A DNA stretch of 64,000 nt from Rhopalosiphum padi (taxonomy: Eukaryota; Arthropoda; Insecta; Hemiptera; Aphididae), in assembly GCF_020882245.1 (NCBI RefSeq), contig NC_083599.1, forward strand, positions 73,391,745 through 73,455,744, written 5' to 3'. Positions 1 through 13,845 of this stretch are shown here, in pieces. Each line of letters opens with the position of its first letter. Position 1 is the stretch's first letter. A program made the position numbers and the translations under genes. The notes beneath the pieces are model-generated. The model did no database searches. It saw only the letters and a list, made by a program, of their open reading frames with translations, and had not been told where the DNA came from.

Positions 1-204
1 AACCGTAGAATATAATAGAACTGGCGATAAAAGAATCGAAATTAAACTTTTCCTTTAGCCTCACATGCTCGAGTTTCTGCGAAGATAAACGCGTCGGTTC
101 ATCGGATCATAATAACTACGCCACGCAGTATGCGTATAAAATATATTATAAACATACTTAATCCCCGCAAGATCACTCTTCCGGTGGAGCGTATAACTGC
201 GTTG

Positions 205-262
205 TGCGAAGTTATAATAATAACAATAATAACAAAATCATCATCATCATTATTATTATTGT
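205..262. repeat. Compound trinucleotide microsatellite (AAT/AAC/ATC)
   Basis: ATAATAACAATAATAACA followed by ATCATCATCATC and TATTATTATT. The 61-codon minus-strand ORF over it, with Asn and Asp runs, is an artefact. Confidence 0.8.
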
Positions 263-612
263 TTTTGTTGTACGGCGGTAGCAAATTTTGAAAAAAAAAA
301 AAGTAATAATATAATAACGCGGTAATGGCCGGGATGAGAATATTGTTATTGCAACGGCGAAAGAATAGCGTATTGTCGTGATATTATTATTATATATTTA
401 AGTAGGTAATCACAGTAAGTTATTTGTGAACATTTCGACCAACGTTAGCGAATGGGGCGGACTCTTTCCGGACACCATAAAATAAAATTAATGCCTATAA
501 AATAGTGTTGAACGATCTCTCTGGGCTGTTAATGCTTTGATTATAAAACTGTATTTTCTTTCCGTCGAGGCAGTGGTTAAACTTGTGCTGGTGACCCGTT
601 TTTCTTATAGAT

Positions 613-847
613 CAGTGGTTCCCTAACATTTTTGGTTCACGCATCCCCTAGGTTAGGTTAAAATAAAAAAAAAATCTAATAGTGCCTCCCTATTGAATAA
701 ATAAAATAACATTTTTTATTAGTGTATAATAGTACTATGTTTGTACCTATAATTTATAAGCACAAAATCAATTTTTACATTGCCCCTCCCCTGTTAAGTG
801 CTTGCGGTCTTCCAAAAGAGGCGCGCCTCACAGTTTGAGAACTACTA
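613..847. mobile_element. Short hAT-type MITE
   Basis: This 235-bp element has imperfect inverted ends: CAGTGGTTCCCTAAC on the left and TAGTAGTTCTCAAAC (reverse complement of the right end), 11 of 15 matching. The flanks TTATAGAT (605-612) and TTATAAAT (848-855) are a target-site duplication with one mismatch. The ends are of the same type as the element at 25362-25853. There is no coding capacity. It is aged, as the right terminal base has mutated. Confidence 0.72.
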
Positions 848-2589
848 TTATAAATCATTTTTCGCATCTCATTTTTAGTAATAATGTATGTATATCGTTA
901 GGATGTGTGTGTGTGGGGGGGGGATGAGGGTAAATACAAGAACATTTACAGTTATATTAGCAATTAAAAATTCTGAAATTACGAAAAAAAATATAACAAA
1001 ATTGTAAAATGATTAGAAAAATATGTTATTTGTAAATGCTTAAATTAGAGTAAGTTTAAATCATTATTTGAATAATATAAAATTGTACTTAATAATTTAA
1101 ATACGTGTATTACATTTACTACACACACTGATGGAAAAATAAATATGATAATCTAAAAAATACAAAATGGTTTATTTAATTAAAATATTACATTAAAATA
1201 AACAATTTATTTAGTTTACTAATAACGTAGATAAATAATAAGAAATTAGATTTAGTTAGTAAGTTCAGAAAGTAAATTTAAAAATCTAAGTTATTTTTTC
1301 CTATAAATTTCGATAAAAAATTTTATGCTGGGTCACAAACTTTGAAAATTCAATACAAGATTTCTCATAAGTTATTGCTATTGGAATTAAAATAAAGTTG
1401 AGTATAAATTATTTATTAATAAGTTTCTGAAGTATAAATTTTGACATAGTAGAATATTCATACGTAAAATAACGATTTACTATCGAACAATTTTCTTATT
1501 TTGTTTTATAAAAATACAAATAATCGAAAATACTTCAAATTCTAAGTGTTAATATTAGCATTTTCTACGCATGCTAAATTTCAAAATGTTTTCAGTATTT
1601 TTTAGGTAATTGAAATATGTTTAATGCATGTTATATTCAATATACTAGAATCAAATATCTAAATTATATATAAACTACAATTTATATACATTTCAAGTTA
1701 AGATTTAAACGAAATTAAATATTAAATGAAGACTAATAGTTTTGGTAGTATTTTAAAATATTTTATTATAATTAGAAAATATTTTGAGACTGAGATTTGA
1801 AACTTTTATGTATATTATTATTATATGGCTCTATATTGTGTGACGTACTTACACATCGTTATTTAAAGCATACAGAATATAGATTATTATTTCTATACTA
1901 TTGCCTTTTTATAGTTCATACATTATACCGTATTACTAATAGTAAAATAAATTATTACTATTATTAATAGTGATGTGCCAATATGCCGATATATTATATT
2001 TTTATGATAATAGTTTTTTCTTTATTATGATTTATCACTGAATTTAAATGTAGCATATCCATCATAGATTTATTCTAGTTGACGAGTTACACTCAACCAC
2101 TTATTTTAGATATAATTTTTATTTTAATTGAATTATAGTCATATCGATAAAACGCTTATGGTATGGCTTGATTACATTAAACTAAAACACGAATTTTAAG
2201 TCGTTTTAAATAGTTTAACTTAATCAAAGTTATTTACAAAAGAATATATAGAAATGGTACAACTATATTTTACTCAAGAACCAATTCAAATATTATAAGT
2301 TAGATTTAAGATTTTGTTCAAGACCTACATGGATAATAATAATAGTGGTACAGATAAGCAAAAAATAATAAATATTTATGTGACTTCGACGATCATACGG
2401 TGCTCTCGGTAACGAATTGACTTTTGGACAAAGACGACTAAAACACGATGAGTGGTGATTCGACAAATGTCACACGGAGAACTGATTCTCCTAATTGTCT
2501 TTGGCATAGGTGGATTAACAGCACTGGACAAAACCTTTGACACCTTAGCATGCAATGAAGGGCCAAGAAGCGGTCTGTATATATGAGTA
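848..2589. other. Intergenic, AT-rich
   Basis: Holds the diverged repeat copy at about 1300-2100 and a G-run at 916-923. Around 2390-2540 the sequence is somewhat GC-richer but has no recognisable feature. No gene seen. Confidence 0.5.
1300..2100 (+). repeat. Dispersed repeat family, diverged copy
   Basis: AAAATTCAATACAAGATTTC at about 1345 matches the internal phrase of the family, and the tail at about 2028-2095 (GTAGCATATCCATCATAG) resembles the 3' part of the copies at 32.05 and 44.0 kb. Ends are not defined; the assignment is by shared phrases only. Confidence 0.35.
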
Positions 2590-2716
2590 TAGTCGAATAG
2601 AGATAAATCGAAATAAAAGGGAGATAAAAATTCGCTTCGAGATATCTAATTCGAAATTATATTAATTTATATTTCTAGGAGTATAAAAAAAAATTCGAGT
2701 TATCGCGACTTGAGTG
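2590..2716. mobile_element. Pogo-like (Tc1/mariner group) short inverted-repeat element
   Basis: The left end TAGTCGAATAGAGATAAATC and the right end, reverse-complemented CACTCAAGTCGCGATAACTC, match the pogo-type terminal pattern CAGTCGAATC-x-CGATAACTC. The element is flanked by TA dinucleotides at 2588-2589 and 2717-2718, as expected for this superfamily. Inside, GGGAGATAAAAATTCGCTTC is shared with the neighbour at 2851-2935. Only 127 bp, no coding capacity. Confidence 0.55.
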
Positions 2717-2850
2717 TATATATGTGTGTGCTCGACCTTTGATAACTTGCACGAACAGTCAGTTTGGTTTATTTTTTTTTTGTCTGGATAATCAAGTGTA
2801 AAACGTAGTTATTTGCATTTTAATTAAAAACTAAATTGTGTTTATAAGTG

Positions 2851-2935
2851 CAGTCGAGTCGTGATAACTCAAAGTTGAAGGAAGATAAAAATTCGCTTCG
2901 AAATATGTATTATTCGAGTTGTCGCGATTCGACTG
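2851..2935. mobile_element. Second pogo-like terminal-repeat fragment
   Basis: It begins CAGTCGAGTCGTGATAACTC and ends with TTCGAGTTGTCGCGATTCGACTG, its near inverse, followed by TA. It contains GAAGATAAAAATTCGCTTCG, shared with the element 230 bp upstream. The left flank is not TA, so this may be one end of a larger element spanning 2590-2935, or a nested or truncated copy. Confidence 0.5.
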
Positions 2936-2937
2936 TA

Positions 2938-5084
2938 TATATATTGCAAATTGATAGTTTGAAAAGTGAAAAACTTGTTTAGTTCTAAATATATTTTAAT
3001 TGCGTACGTATATTTTATATCCATATGCATGTGTAACACACTAACACACCGGATGTAACTATGATTATCGAAATTACAATAAACTATATCAGTTTAAAAT
3101 TTAAATTGTTTAAAATATTTATTTTATTTGATAAAATTAATAAATATATTATCTATCACATTTGTCTTCGAACAACTCAAAATACAAATTCCAGAAACAA
3201 TCAATAAATTGAACTTAACAAATGAAAAAACAATCATATTAATAAACTAAATTTAATTATTATTGGACAACTTTTAATAAAACAATATTAAACAAGATCG
3301 TTTCCTTAGGACCTCCATCTGTCCATATTCTTGATAAAAATAATCTCTTTTCTTAATCACTAATATCAGACACCAATGATTATATTGAGTATTATTTAAC
3401 TAAATGGTCAAAATTAATTATTTTTGTGTTTATTTAGTCGGTATTTTTAGGATTTTTATTCTGAAATAAAATATTTTGAAACACCAATGTACCTAAAGTA
3501 ATCTAATTAAATCTAAGTAATTGTTTAAATATTTATTGGAATAGGCATTAAGTCTACACTCTACAGCTTTATTTATTACAAAAATGTTCTACAAAATACG
3601 TTCAATTATTATACACAAATAATATGACTTTTAATAATATAGGTACAACAACTGTTTTGTTCAGCTTGTTTCAATTGGTTTTGTGGATTATTTCAATAAG
3701 CACATTATAATTATGCTCAATATGGTTTATTTTTAATATTATCATATATTAGGTATATTGTGTATTCTATACATTTAGTATGGTTTGATTTCCTAATCTA
3801 CTTACTTGATTTAAAATAACAATATAAATGATTGTAAAAGTAATGTTATACTAAAAGGGTTAATTAATTTTATTTTAATACACGTTTTACATACTTAAAA
3901 AAAAAAAAATCAAGTAAAATTATTGGTTAGAAGCTGATACATAAATACTGATTCATTATTTATAACTCATAATATATTATAATATTATAAATACTTCAAA
4001 AGAATGCAAATTAATTTTCTCTAATTAATATTTACAATAATAAAGTATTTTATTTCTTTTTTGTTTTAGATTTAGATTATAATGTTAAGTTTTAAGCTTA
4101 AAGATTTAAATTTTAACATAACTGAAGTGTAAACAATTTTAAATACTCATTTTTACAATATTAATAATTATTACTATAACTAAAGGTGTAACTAAAGGTT
4201 CCTAAACCATGATACACGAAAGCCGAAAAGATGATAATGGTACATGCAAGAGTACGTCATGATAATACTGATTACTGAATATATATATTTTTTATATATT
4301 TATATATTATGTTTCTTGCAAATCTAATTAAATAAATTATTACTTACTATGTAGCCTAAACATTTAAATGGCGGTAAACACCTACCTATTCATTTTATAA
4401 AAAAAACTTAATAAATCATCTAGGAACTACATTTTTATCATTTGAGTTTTTTAACGGAAAATCATGTGTCTAGCCCTCCCCCCCACCCTCGCACCACCAT
4501 CTGATACTAAAATAACTTATTTTAACATGTAAATATAAATAAACAATAATTTGTTAAAATATTTGTATCATTGTATGATAACAATGAATAATATAATTTT
4601 TTACTTGAAATTTTATAAGGTTCCACGTCATTTGTTTAATTTCAGCACGAGTTATAAGAATAAAGTAATTATGTCACGAGCAATTTAATCGTGTAATCAA
4701 AAAGAGCGCAGATTTAAAGAACGCAAAGTTTAGTATAAAAATACAATTATAATACAATCCAATTATATAACTATGATTTTAAATTATTATTAAATAAAAA
4801 AATATATGAACACTGATAATTAAAACAAAGTTATTATAAAAATATAATTATAATAATATAATCTAGTTTAGAAATAATCAAGAATAGATTTAATTGAATT
4901 TAATGCCACAGACATTCGGCGATATGAATCTTCGGATTTATTGGTCAAAATAACGTAAACTAATGGTATTACATTTGTATCTATAATACTATGAATCGTT
5001 TAAAGTTGAGTAAACTATTTTGGGGAGCATGAAAATGTGCTAACGGCAAACCAATAATAATTATTCTGTAATAATTCTAAATTT
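2938..5084. other. Intergenic, AT-rich, no gene seen
   Basis: Stops are dense in all frames. A C-rich run near 4476-4493 is the only compositional feature. Confidence 0.5.
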
Positions 5085-5580
5085 TAGATTCTGAGCGAAG
5101 CGATGAATGTAGTTATTTTCATATGATTTGTGTTTTTTTTTTTATTTTTGTGTGTTTTTGTATACAACAAAATATAATCGACAAAATGCTTAGATTTTAA
5201 ACTTTGAGGATGGTTTTGGATAGAAAATTAGATCCTGTTTGTTCTTTAGATGAAGTCAAAAATATATAGTACATTTTTAAATTTTTTTATAATTATGAAA
5301 AACGAATAAAAAATTAAGGAAAATTTGGTAAATTTCACAAAATATTTATACGTATTATTATTTTTTTATACCTACGTTATGGTATAATTTTTAAAGTATT
5401 TTGATTCTTTTTGAGATATTCATAGGCATTAATTTTCAATTTTCAAAGTGTCAATAAAAAATATTCTTGAAATTTAATACAAGATCCCACATATGTTATT
5501 TTTATATCTGTATATAAGTTTTAAGAATACATAATATGCAACATTTTTTTTTGCATACAAATTATATTACCCTACCGTAA
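5085..5580 (+). repeat. Dispersed repeat family, 5' part copy
   Basis: The start GATTCTGAGCGAAGCGATG matches the left end of the copy at 43.08 kb, followed by the same T-rich block. TTTAATACAAGATCCCACAT at about 5477 matches the internal family phrase. The right inverted end is not recognisable, so the copy is truncated or diverged. Confidence 0.45.
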
Positions 5581-7304
5581 TATTAAAACTAAAATAAATG
5601 ACTTTTAGCTATTATACCATTTACACTTACATAACAGTGACCGGTGCTGAAGTCATTTGTTTTTTTTTTGTACGATGTATTATTTGTTTAAATTGGTTTA
5701 TTGGTGAAAGTTGATTAGTAATATTAATATCAGTCTAAACAGTTTTTAAAAATAATATATTATTATCAACACTTTTTTGATTACAAAATAATTGCATTAA
5801 TTTCTTGTTGAATTATTTCTGTTTAACCAACAAATTTTATATTTTATTGTTGACATTTTCATGCCATTTTGAGCGAAATAATCCAATGCAGACATTGTGC
5901 GGAATGTAGTGAAAAAATATATCTGGAGTAAAGTCCAAAAGTCAAAACCAACAAAAAGCAAACACGTATTTTACCACCTTATTTTCAATGCAATTATTTG
6001 AATTTCAATAATAATATAGTAATAGTACACATATAAAAGATTAGGTTTGTACATTAAAAGTTGTTGGAAGTGCTTGGAATTCATTAGCATCACTATGTAA
6101 CACACTAGATAAATTTATTAATACTATTAGAAATGAACCGTTACAAAAGACGTTTGTGATAATATAAAATATTGAAAAATACATTTTTAAAAGTTAATAT
6201 AATATGTCATCTAATCTTATCTAACACCAAATCACAGAATTGTATGTTCCAAATACTAAAAATCAATTCCGGAAAAATTTTTTTTTAATTATCAAAACTT
6301 TTTTTTTGCAAATAATAATAATACATTTTTTAATAACTAATTAATACGATTTTCAATTTTAACTTTAATAAAATGCAGTTTTAATATTATTTTTTATTTA
6401 TAAATTGCATTTGGAACATGCAAGTGTGTACAAATATTCGATTTCATCTATTACTGGTCATAAATTCAGTTAACTAAAAATAAAAAAAAATAGTAATACA
6501 GTAATAATAAAAATATTTTAGAACAAATATTATTAATACTCGGAAAATATTCGTTCCACTCAACTGCAGGTAACTGCGTTAGTTAGTGTTTCGATACATT
6601 TATGTTTATGTTTTTTTCCTTAAAATATCTTTGATAAAATAACCTCTAGTTATTTTACAACAAAAATCTATTTACTAGAGAAAAAGTAAATATAAATAAA
6701 AAAATAAAACAAATTAAAAAATAACTGCAACTTTCATCATTGTTCCGATTATTATAGTCAACAAAGCGAATAATAACTTGCATGTATGTACGTATAATAC
6801 AGTGGTAGTGTTCATGACAGAAAAGCATAGGGTAATCGTCAGTTTCAACGCTTATTATTTAAGACCCTATAATATATTAAAATTATACCTCGGTATCAGA
6901 GACGTTTGATTTAAAATTGATCAAAATCATAAAATATATTTTACTTCTTATTATTTAAAACATAAAAATTATAAAATATTTTATTGGCTAGAAATCGATA
7001 CCCAAACAATCATAATATATAATATATTTTTAAATAAATATAATTTTGAGTCTATGAACCATGTTATCAATAGTTATAAGAGCGATATATTGATTATAAT
7101 ATTTATAACATATTTTAGATTAGACGCATAAATCTAAAAATGCATTATACATTTTTTATAGCGTTATATTTTTGATTTTTTTTTTCTAATTTTAAGTGTG
7201 TTCCGAAAGTTTAAGGCAGCACTGTAGGTGTTGAGGTGGTAAAATACAAGGCATACGTTTGTATGTAATAAAAAACTACTATATTTTAAGTATTAAAATA
7301 TTAT

Positions 7305-7430
7305 GGTAGAAAAAGTGTCTTTGTGGGATGCCTTGACTAGGATGATGTGTGGAGACGGTTCAGTGCTCTCATGACCGTCATAAAGAGAGTTTACGGTCGA
7401 TGTGGTAATAATCACTGAAAGAGATATTTT
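7305..7430 (+). repeat. Unclassified unit, copy 1 of a spaced direct repeat
   Basis: GTGTCTTTGTGGGATGCCTT followed by GACTAGG recurs in diverged form about 300 bp downstream (7612). The unit is GC-richer than its surroundings, has no open frame of note and no tRNA-like A/B boxes that I can place. Possibly two units of a satellite-like or transposon-internal repeat. Confidence 0.35.
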
Positions 7431-7607
7431 CTTTTCAATATTTAAATAGCTTGAACCACGTTTTTCCTAATATTTATCACGTTTATATTGATTATTTCAG
7501 CGAAATTATACTCCATGGATAGGATAAGTTTTTGAAGTTTTATACAAAATATTTAGAAAAAAAATTATTATCCGTCAACTATATTTTAACGTTTAAAATA
7601 GTGATAC

Positions 7608-7745
7608 ATAATGTGTCTTTATGAACGACTTTGATTAGGGTTTTGGCTGATGTGAGGTTCGGCCTGTGCACAGACCAGTTTGTGGTGCTGTTCTCACAGA
7701 CGTTTATACTAAAACATCTCAGTAGTTGTGATATCGACTACGATC
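7608..7745 (+). repeat. Unclassified unit, copy 2 of a spaced direct repeat
   Basis: ATGTGTCTTTATGAACGACT followed by TTGATTAGG parallels the unit at 7305-7430 over about 30 bp at roughly 70% identity by eye, after which the copies diverge. It contains a GC-richer stretch (GGCCTGTGCACAGACCAG) with a small palindrome, CTGTGCACAG. Confidence 0.35.
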
Positions 7746-8281
7746 ACACTGTCCATAAAATAAACAGATAGCTTCTATACTTTGATAATTTATAATATAT
7801 TTTTTTTTTCATTATCATCAGTTTTTTCAAGCACAAGGAAAATATACAGCCATAAATGCTGAACAAGTTATATAATAATATAAGTAGGTATGATTTTATT
7901 AGTAAAATCCAAAAATACATTTAAAAATATGTATTATCGTTCTAATCATTCACAATTTTATTGAGATTTGACGGAAAACCATTAAAGACCAGCCATATTT
8001 TTATTTTGCATTATCAGAGTACCTAATACCTACTCAAACGATCAAAATTCAAAACATTATTATACAGTATAATTTACAATAGTTGTCTATTACGCTCTTA
8101 ATTATTGATAAATGATAATGTGTGTTATTTCTTAACAAATTATTTATTAAATTTAACATGTATACTATTTGTGAAAAAAAATTATGATTCATTTTTTATG
8201 TTTTATTTATTCATAAAAACAAAATTATGATATACGAAATTAATACACATGATATTATTATGAATTTCATGATTAATTTAC

Positions 8282-8306
8282 TATTATTATTATTATTATT
8301 ATTATA
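8282..8306. repeat. (TAT)n microsatellite
   Basis: About eight perfect TAT triplets in AT-rich intergenic DNA. Confidence 0.9.
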
Positions 8307-9223
8307 ATGTTATTATTACACCAAGCAGTAATTTGTTATTTGCTTAGAATAATAATTAGCTATTATTTATAAACGATAGCCTTTTTTAATAGTCTAAATT
8401 TAACATTAGTCTGTTATTTTTTAATTATCTTGTTTGTACATAACTGTACTCAGTGCACAATTTCAAAGTAATTAAACCATTTTTGTTCGTTCTGACGTGT
8501 GTACCTATTACAATTGAAACAATATGATAATACGGCGTCCTGGATAGACTATACGTGTTTAGATACTTCACTATTAATATTATATGGGTTTATATTTTAT
8601 TTCCGTTGGTATGATAGTTTTTTCTATGTATTTTAGTAATAAAATGAAGAAAAAATTGTATTATGCAAAAAAAAACAGACATATAAACACGAGTACAAGT
8701 ATCTACAATTCCTTGTGATCATAAGTTTATAGTTACGTACGACGTGTGCTTCGGTGCACCGCGTGTTTGGTTCGGTTAGGTTAGGTAAGGTTCGAGTGCG
8801 CCTTAAGGCCTTTTCTTTGAGTGTATGGCATGACTAGAGTGGCCGACTAGGGTATAGCATAAGTGTCAATTTTTTTTTTATTTTTTATCTATTTTCAAGT
8901 GTTTTATGTGCATGGTATGTTAAAACAAATTAAAGTACGATATTTGTGAGTATAATAATCAACGCTAGTATGCTAGTATGTTGAAAATATTATGACTAAA
9001 ATATAACAACGGAATGCAGCTTTAGGGTACTAATAATGAAATAATTAGCATAAGTATCTTATATACTTTATATTTAATGTTTTGAAATGTCACAATCTGT
9101 GTAAATATATTATAAGTATCACTAACGGGTAGTTTAAAATACAGTAAATATATATGTTAGTATTATTAATTTAAGAGTTTTAGTAAAGGTAGCGTTGGAC
9201 GTATTTAAGAATAAAAGTATATG

Positions 9224-9240
9224 TATATATATATATATAT
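9224..9240. repeat. (TA)n microsatellite
   Basis: Short perfect TA tract within GTATATGTATATATATATAT context. Confidence 0.85.
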
Positions 9241-12200
9241 GTATTAATAAATAGTTATCTTTAGCGATTGAAATGACGATATTTTTTTGACAGGTAAATA
9301 AATATCACTATAATGACGTTCATAATATTATGATGTATATACCTACATTTATATTAAACACGCTACTTTGTTAAATTAAATGAATTTATTATATTATTAT
9401 TACCTAAATTAATAACCAAATTGAGTATTATTTTGTTTATTTTACGTCGAACTTTACTTTTACTTTTTGTCTTATGCTCCTTTAAAGGTATCCTTAATTT
9501 ATTGATTTGAAATTTTAAAATAAATATTTTATGAAACAATATCGTATATTAATCTTTAGAAAATGATAGGTACTATTTTAGGAACGTGATGAATAATTAT
9601 TTTAAAATAATTAACACAAAAATATCATAACTCGCTTATATTTAAGCACCTTTTATGTATAAAATGTTTGTTCAAAATGTTGATTAAATTATTATTATAA
9701 TAAAATATTTACAAAATTCGTTTCGAACATAAGTATAGCTTCTTTTAATGTAAGAATGGTATTTAGTTATTAAGTAGACAAATTTAAAAAAATGTATTTA
9801 ATGAATTTTCAGCACATGTCAAGTAAAATAGGTAATGTACATTGATGAATCTAATTAGGGAATTTTATCGCCCACATGTATGGATGAGGCGTATGAATAT
9901 ATATATATTTTTTAATTGATGCACTTTCATACGGACAGGTGTATGTAAATTAAAATTATGGTCTCATTTATTTAACCGCCTGAAACGACATACAAGTGTG
10001 ATACCTTATAAAAAAAACTAATATTTCGGTTGAACTAATTATGATTATTAAAAAATTCACGTTTAATCGAAGTGATTTTTAAAATTCAAAGAGCTGCTTA
10101 GGCTATGATAAAAAAAATAACATAAAACACGGTTTTTATTATTAATATTTCATTTGAATAAAAAATTAAAATTAAATGTTTAAACTTTAAATAAATTAAA
10201 AACTTGTCAATGATTCAGAATCTACTTTCAAAATTAAAATCTATCGAACCAAAAGGTCCAACAGTTTTTCTCATAATATGATAAAACGCTATAGTTTTAT
10301 ATGATGGACAGTTGCAGTATATCTTTAATATTTATACGAAGAAAGATACAAATAAAAATATTTTACAACTATTCATATTTATAAGATATTTTAATAAAAT
10401 ATCTATTATTTTGTATATTTTGGAAATGAAAAAAATTGAGATCCTTTTCCATTAGTTATATTATGACCGCAGATAAATTAACAAATTATTTTGATTGACA
10501 TTTTAAATTGGTAAGTACCTATGTATTGTTCTAAGTTGACTTTATACATATTTATACCCCTATGTTAAAATATATAATTAAATATTGATCTTCAATATTA
10601 TACAATTTCTAAAAACAGTGTATGGTTTATAACAAAATCAATTTTTCTTAGGTTCCTTAGGTGATTCAAGAGTTTAAATTAGTAGTAAATGATTTATAAT
10701 TATTTATTTAACGTAAAAAATAAAAATACATTTTATTACATTATATCATTATATACTATTAAGTATCTACATCTATTTTATTTTATTAAGTTACGAGTAA
10801 ATATACTGGATAATTCGTTTAGAATAACACTAATTGTTTCAAAAACTATTAACTTTTATGTAACTAGTTTTTTATATTTAATTTAAAGCCATTAAAAAAA
10901 ATATATTTTTAATATTTGTTATCGTTGTCAGTTTTTATATTTTTAATGATATTTGACAACATATATATTTTTAATTCCTTATTTTAAATATAATTTTGTT
11001 TTATTACTACCTCCTTTAAATTATGTAAAAGAAATATTTTTAAAAATGTTGATTTTGACAATTTTAGCTTTCGTACAATTATGAAAATACTATAATTTTC
11101 TTAGAATGCCATTGCAATATTTGTTTTTTCTCTCAGGAGTCTCAGGCACATATGAACCACAGATAAAAAAAAACCATACATTTTTAGAATAAAAACTCAT
11201 ATTAAAAAAAAATAAAAAAAGAGCGCCTGATGTAACATTATTTTATATTATTTTTCATTCGGCTTTAAAAATAAAAAAATAATTTTATAAATGAATTCAA
11301 ACAGATATTAATTGTTTTAGACAATATTTAGATATATCGATACGTTTATAGTATATTTATACTTTATAGTACATCATATCTTATAAAAGTATATTTTATT
11401 ACATTACATATTATTTTTCATAACTTTTGTAATAGATGATTTTATACTAATATTACTCAAAAACACTAAAAAAAAATTGTATTGTGTCTGTTTTGTCTAT
11501 GTTTTGTTTGGGAAAGAGAGAAAAAACAAACAGCTGTGCGCTGACATTCTCTTAAGATTTAATATATTTATTTATACATTATTCATCTATAATACAGACT
11601 TCAATAATTAGTTAAACAAACATATTGATTCAATTGTTTGATAAAATTATAATAATAAATTAATATGTATTATTCTAAAACGCGCTACTCTGAACTTCAG
11701 TTTTTCCTCGATATTGACTATCTCAAAGTCCACGGGATTCTAAAATATGCAGAAGTGTTAAATAAATCAACATCGAAAAAGTTAAATTTGGTATTCACAG
11801 GCCATTGGTCCAAACGTAAATTTAATATTATGTACTATCGGGTCACAAATATATTGTGATTAGTTATTACCAAATACTAAGTACTAAGTAGATAATAATT
11901 AATAAAAATTACTGAGCATTATGTTATATTCATAAAAACACCTAAATACAATAATTTCAATAATATACAAAAAACACACTATGTCAAATTGGATGATAGT
12001 TCTGGAGATACTACATAAAATATACTAAAGAAATCCGGCTGACTAAAACAAGACGTAAGTTTTTCGTAACATAATATAATTATTTATTTTGCTTATGTCT
12101 AATAATAAACATATCGATATTTTCATCATATTATTTGAATTGTATTTCCAAAGTTACAATCTTCATAGGGTTTTGAAAAATTATCTTTGATTAACCTAAA

Positions 12201-13807
12201 TAATATACTATAACAGATTCATCAACTCGTTAAAACCGCATAATAAATTGATTTGAGAATTAATAAATTCCCATATACGTTTGGATTTTATTTGATTAAA
12301 CTCCATAATTTATACTTTTATTGTAAATTACCAACAGCACTATACTTAGGATTATATATTATCATTCAATACTATATATTAAAACAGAATAAATCGTCAA
12401 ATGATAATTTTGCTTAATCTTTTAGAAGAGAATAATTGTTTATCACGATTTAACATATTTATAATAAACAGGTGTTTCAGAACTAATTTTTATTTAAATT
12501 TTCCTTATTTTTTATAACAAGATCTATATCAAGTTAAAAATGATTTTTAAAAATAAACAATAATAAACTTTATATGTATATTATAATTTTTTATTTGACA
12601 AAATAATAATTTCGTATTCCTTGTGATTTGTAATAATCTTATAATAATTTGTTTTTTTTTTTTTTTAATATTTTCAGGAATTTTTTTCTCCAAATTATAT
12701 ATTTTTTTATCATTACACAATTTAATCAACTCATATATACAATTCATATTCAATTTCACCATCAAGTGGAAATCACGCAAAATAGTTATCTTCATCAGAA
12801 ATAATAATAAAAATATATGAATATGATAAAACAAACACAACCACATTTATGTTTTCCTGTTTTTCTCCTTTTATTGTGACATTATATAAAATTATAATCT
12901 CAACTCAACATCGTTAAATATTAAGATAAAACTTGGAGTGAACTAAAAACTCGTTGACAAAGCATAATATTATTATACAGATTTTCATTAATAATGTAGT
13001 ATTTTATTTTTATATTTTCTTTTAGAATTAATAAAACAATACTATTCCTTTATTATATTTTTAATAAAGTACAAGATAACAGTGTATAATAATATTATAA
13101 TGTATGTAATTCGTATCTACAAAATCCAAATGTTAATTTCAACAAAAAAGGAAAATAATTTTAAATATTTAACACAAAACTCACTGTAAATTAATTAATA
13201 GCTTGCATACTCTTTCATTTACTAGATTCCCCCCCCCCCCCACAGTCTCAAAAGAAAATGCTGCCATGATCTTTTGATTTAATTATCTTTAACCATTTAT
13301 TCCATGCAAGATATGTTACTAATGGGTGGCTGGCTTCTTATATTTATGTGACTAACATTAATTTTTCTTTTGCTTCTTTATCACATATACATATTTTGAC
13401 AAATCTGTATAGATAGTTATGATATTATATTTTAAAGAAAAAAAATGAACGCAGAGAATAAAAAAATAATAATAAAACGAAAAGAAGGTTTTAAAATAAA
13501 TAATAGAATTCTTCCTTCATAGTCCACTTAAAATCGTCTTTGCGATTATTTAATTAAAAAACATTGTAAAGATGTTTTATTATAATTCTTTATTTTGGTA
13601 TATAATATAATAATATAAACTATAATATTATAGAAAAAAATTTATATTCCCCACATCTATCAATTATTATATATTCAGGAATGAAAAGTTGTTTGTACTA
13701 TTTTCTATTTAATGTATTCTGTAAACTTTATCGATAAGAACTTGACGTATATATTTTAATCAAAATGTAAATATCCAGTAATATAGCTAATGATCTAGTT
13801 TCCGAAA

Positions 13808-13845
13808 CTAATAATAATAATAATAATAATAATAACAATAATAAT
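13808..13845. repeat. (AAT)n microsatellite with one interruption
   Basis: About twelve ATA/AAT triplets, interrupted by AACAAT near the end. Confidence 0.9.

Noticed and set aside
6050..6160. Open stretch reading TLKVVGSAWNSLASLCNTLD and onward
   Set aside because: Protein-like in composition but short, with stops close on both sides and no family match that I can recall.
8774..8790. TTAGGTTAGGTAAGG resembling the insect telomere repeat TTAGG
   Set aside because: Only about two perfect units; too short to call an interstitial telomere array.
8730..8850. GGTTCGAGTGC resembling a tRNA B box
   Set aside because: No matching A box, acceptor stem or anticodon arm could be drawn around it.
11665..11859. 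64-codon ORF with fairly protein-like composition
   Set aside because: No recognisable motif, no splice context and no support on either side; could be a transposon scrap but cannot be assigned.
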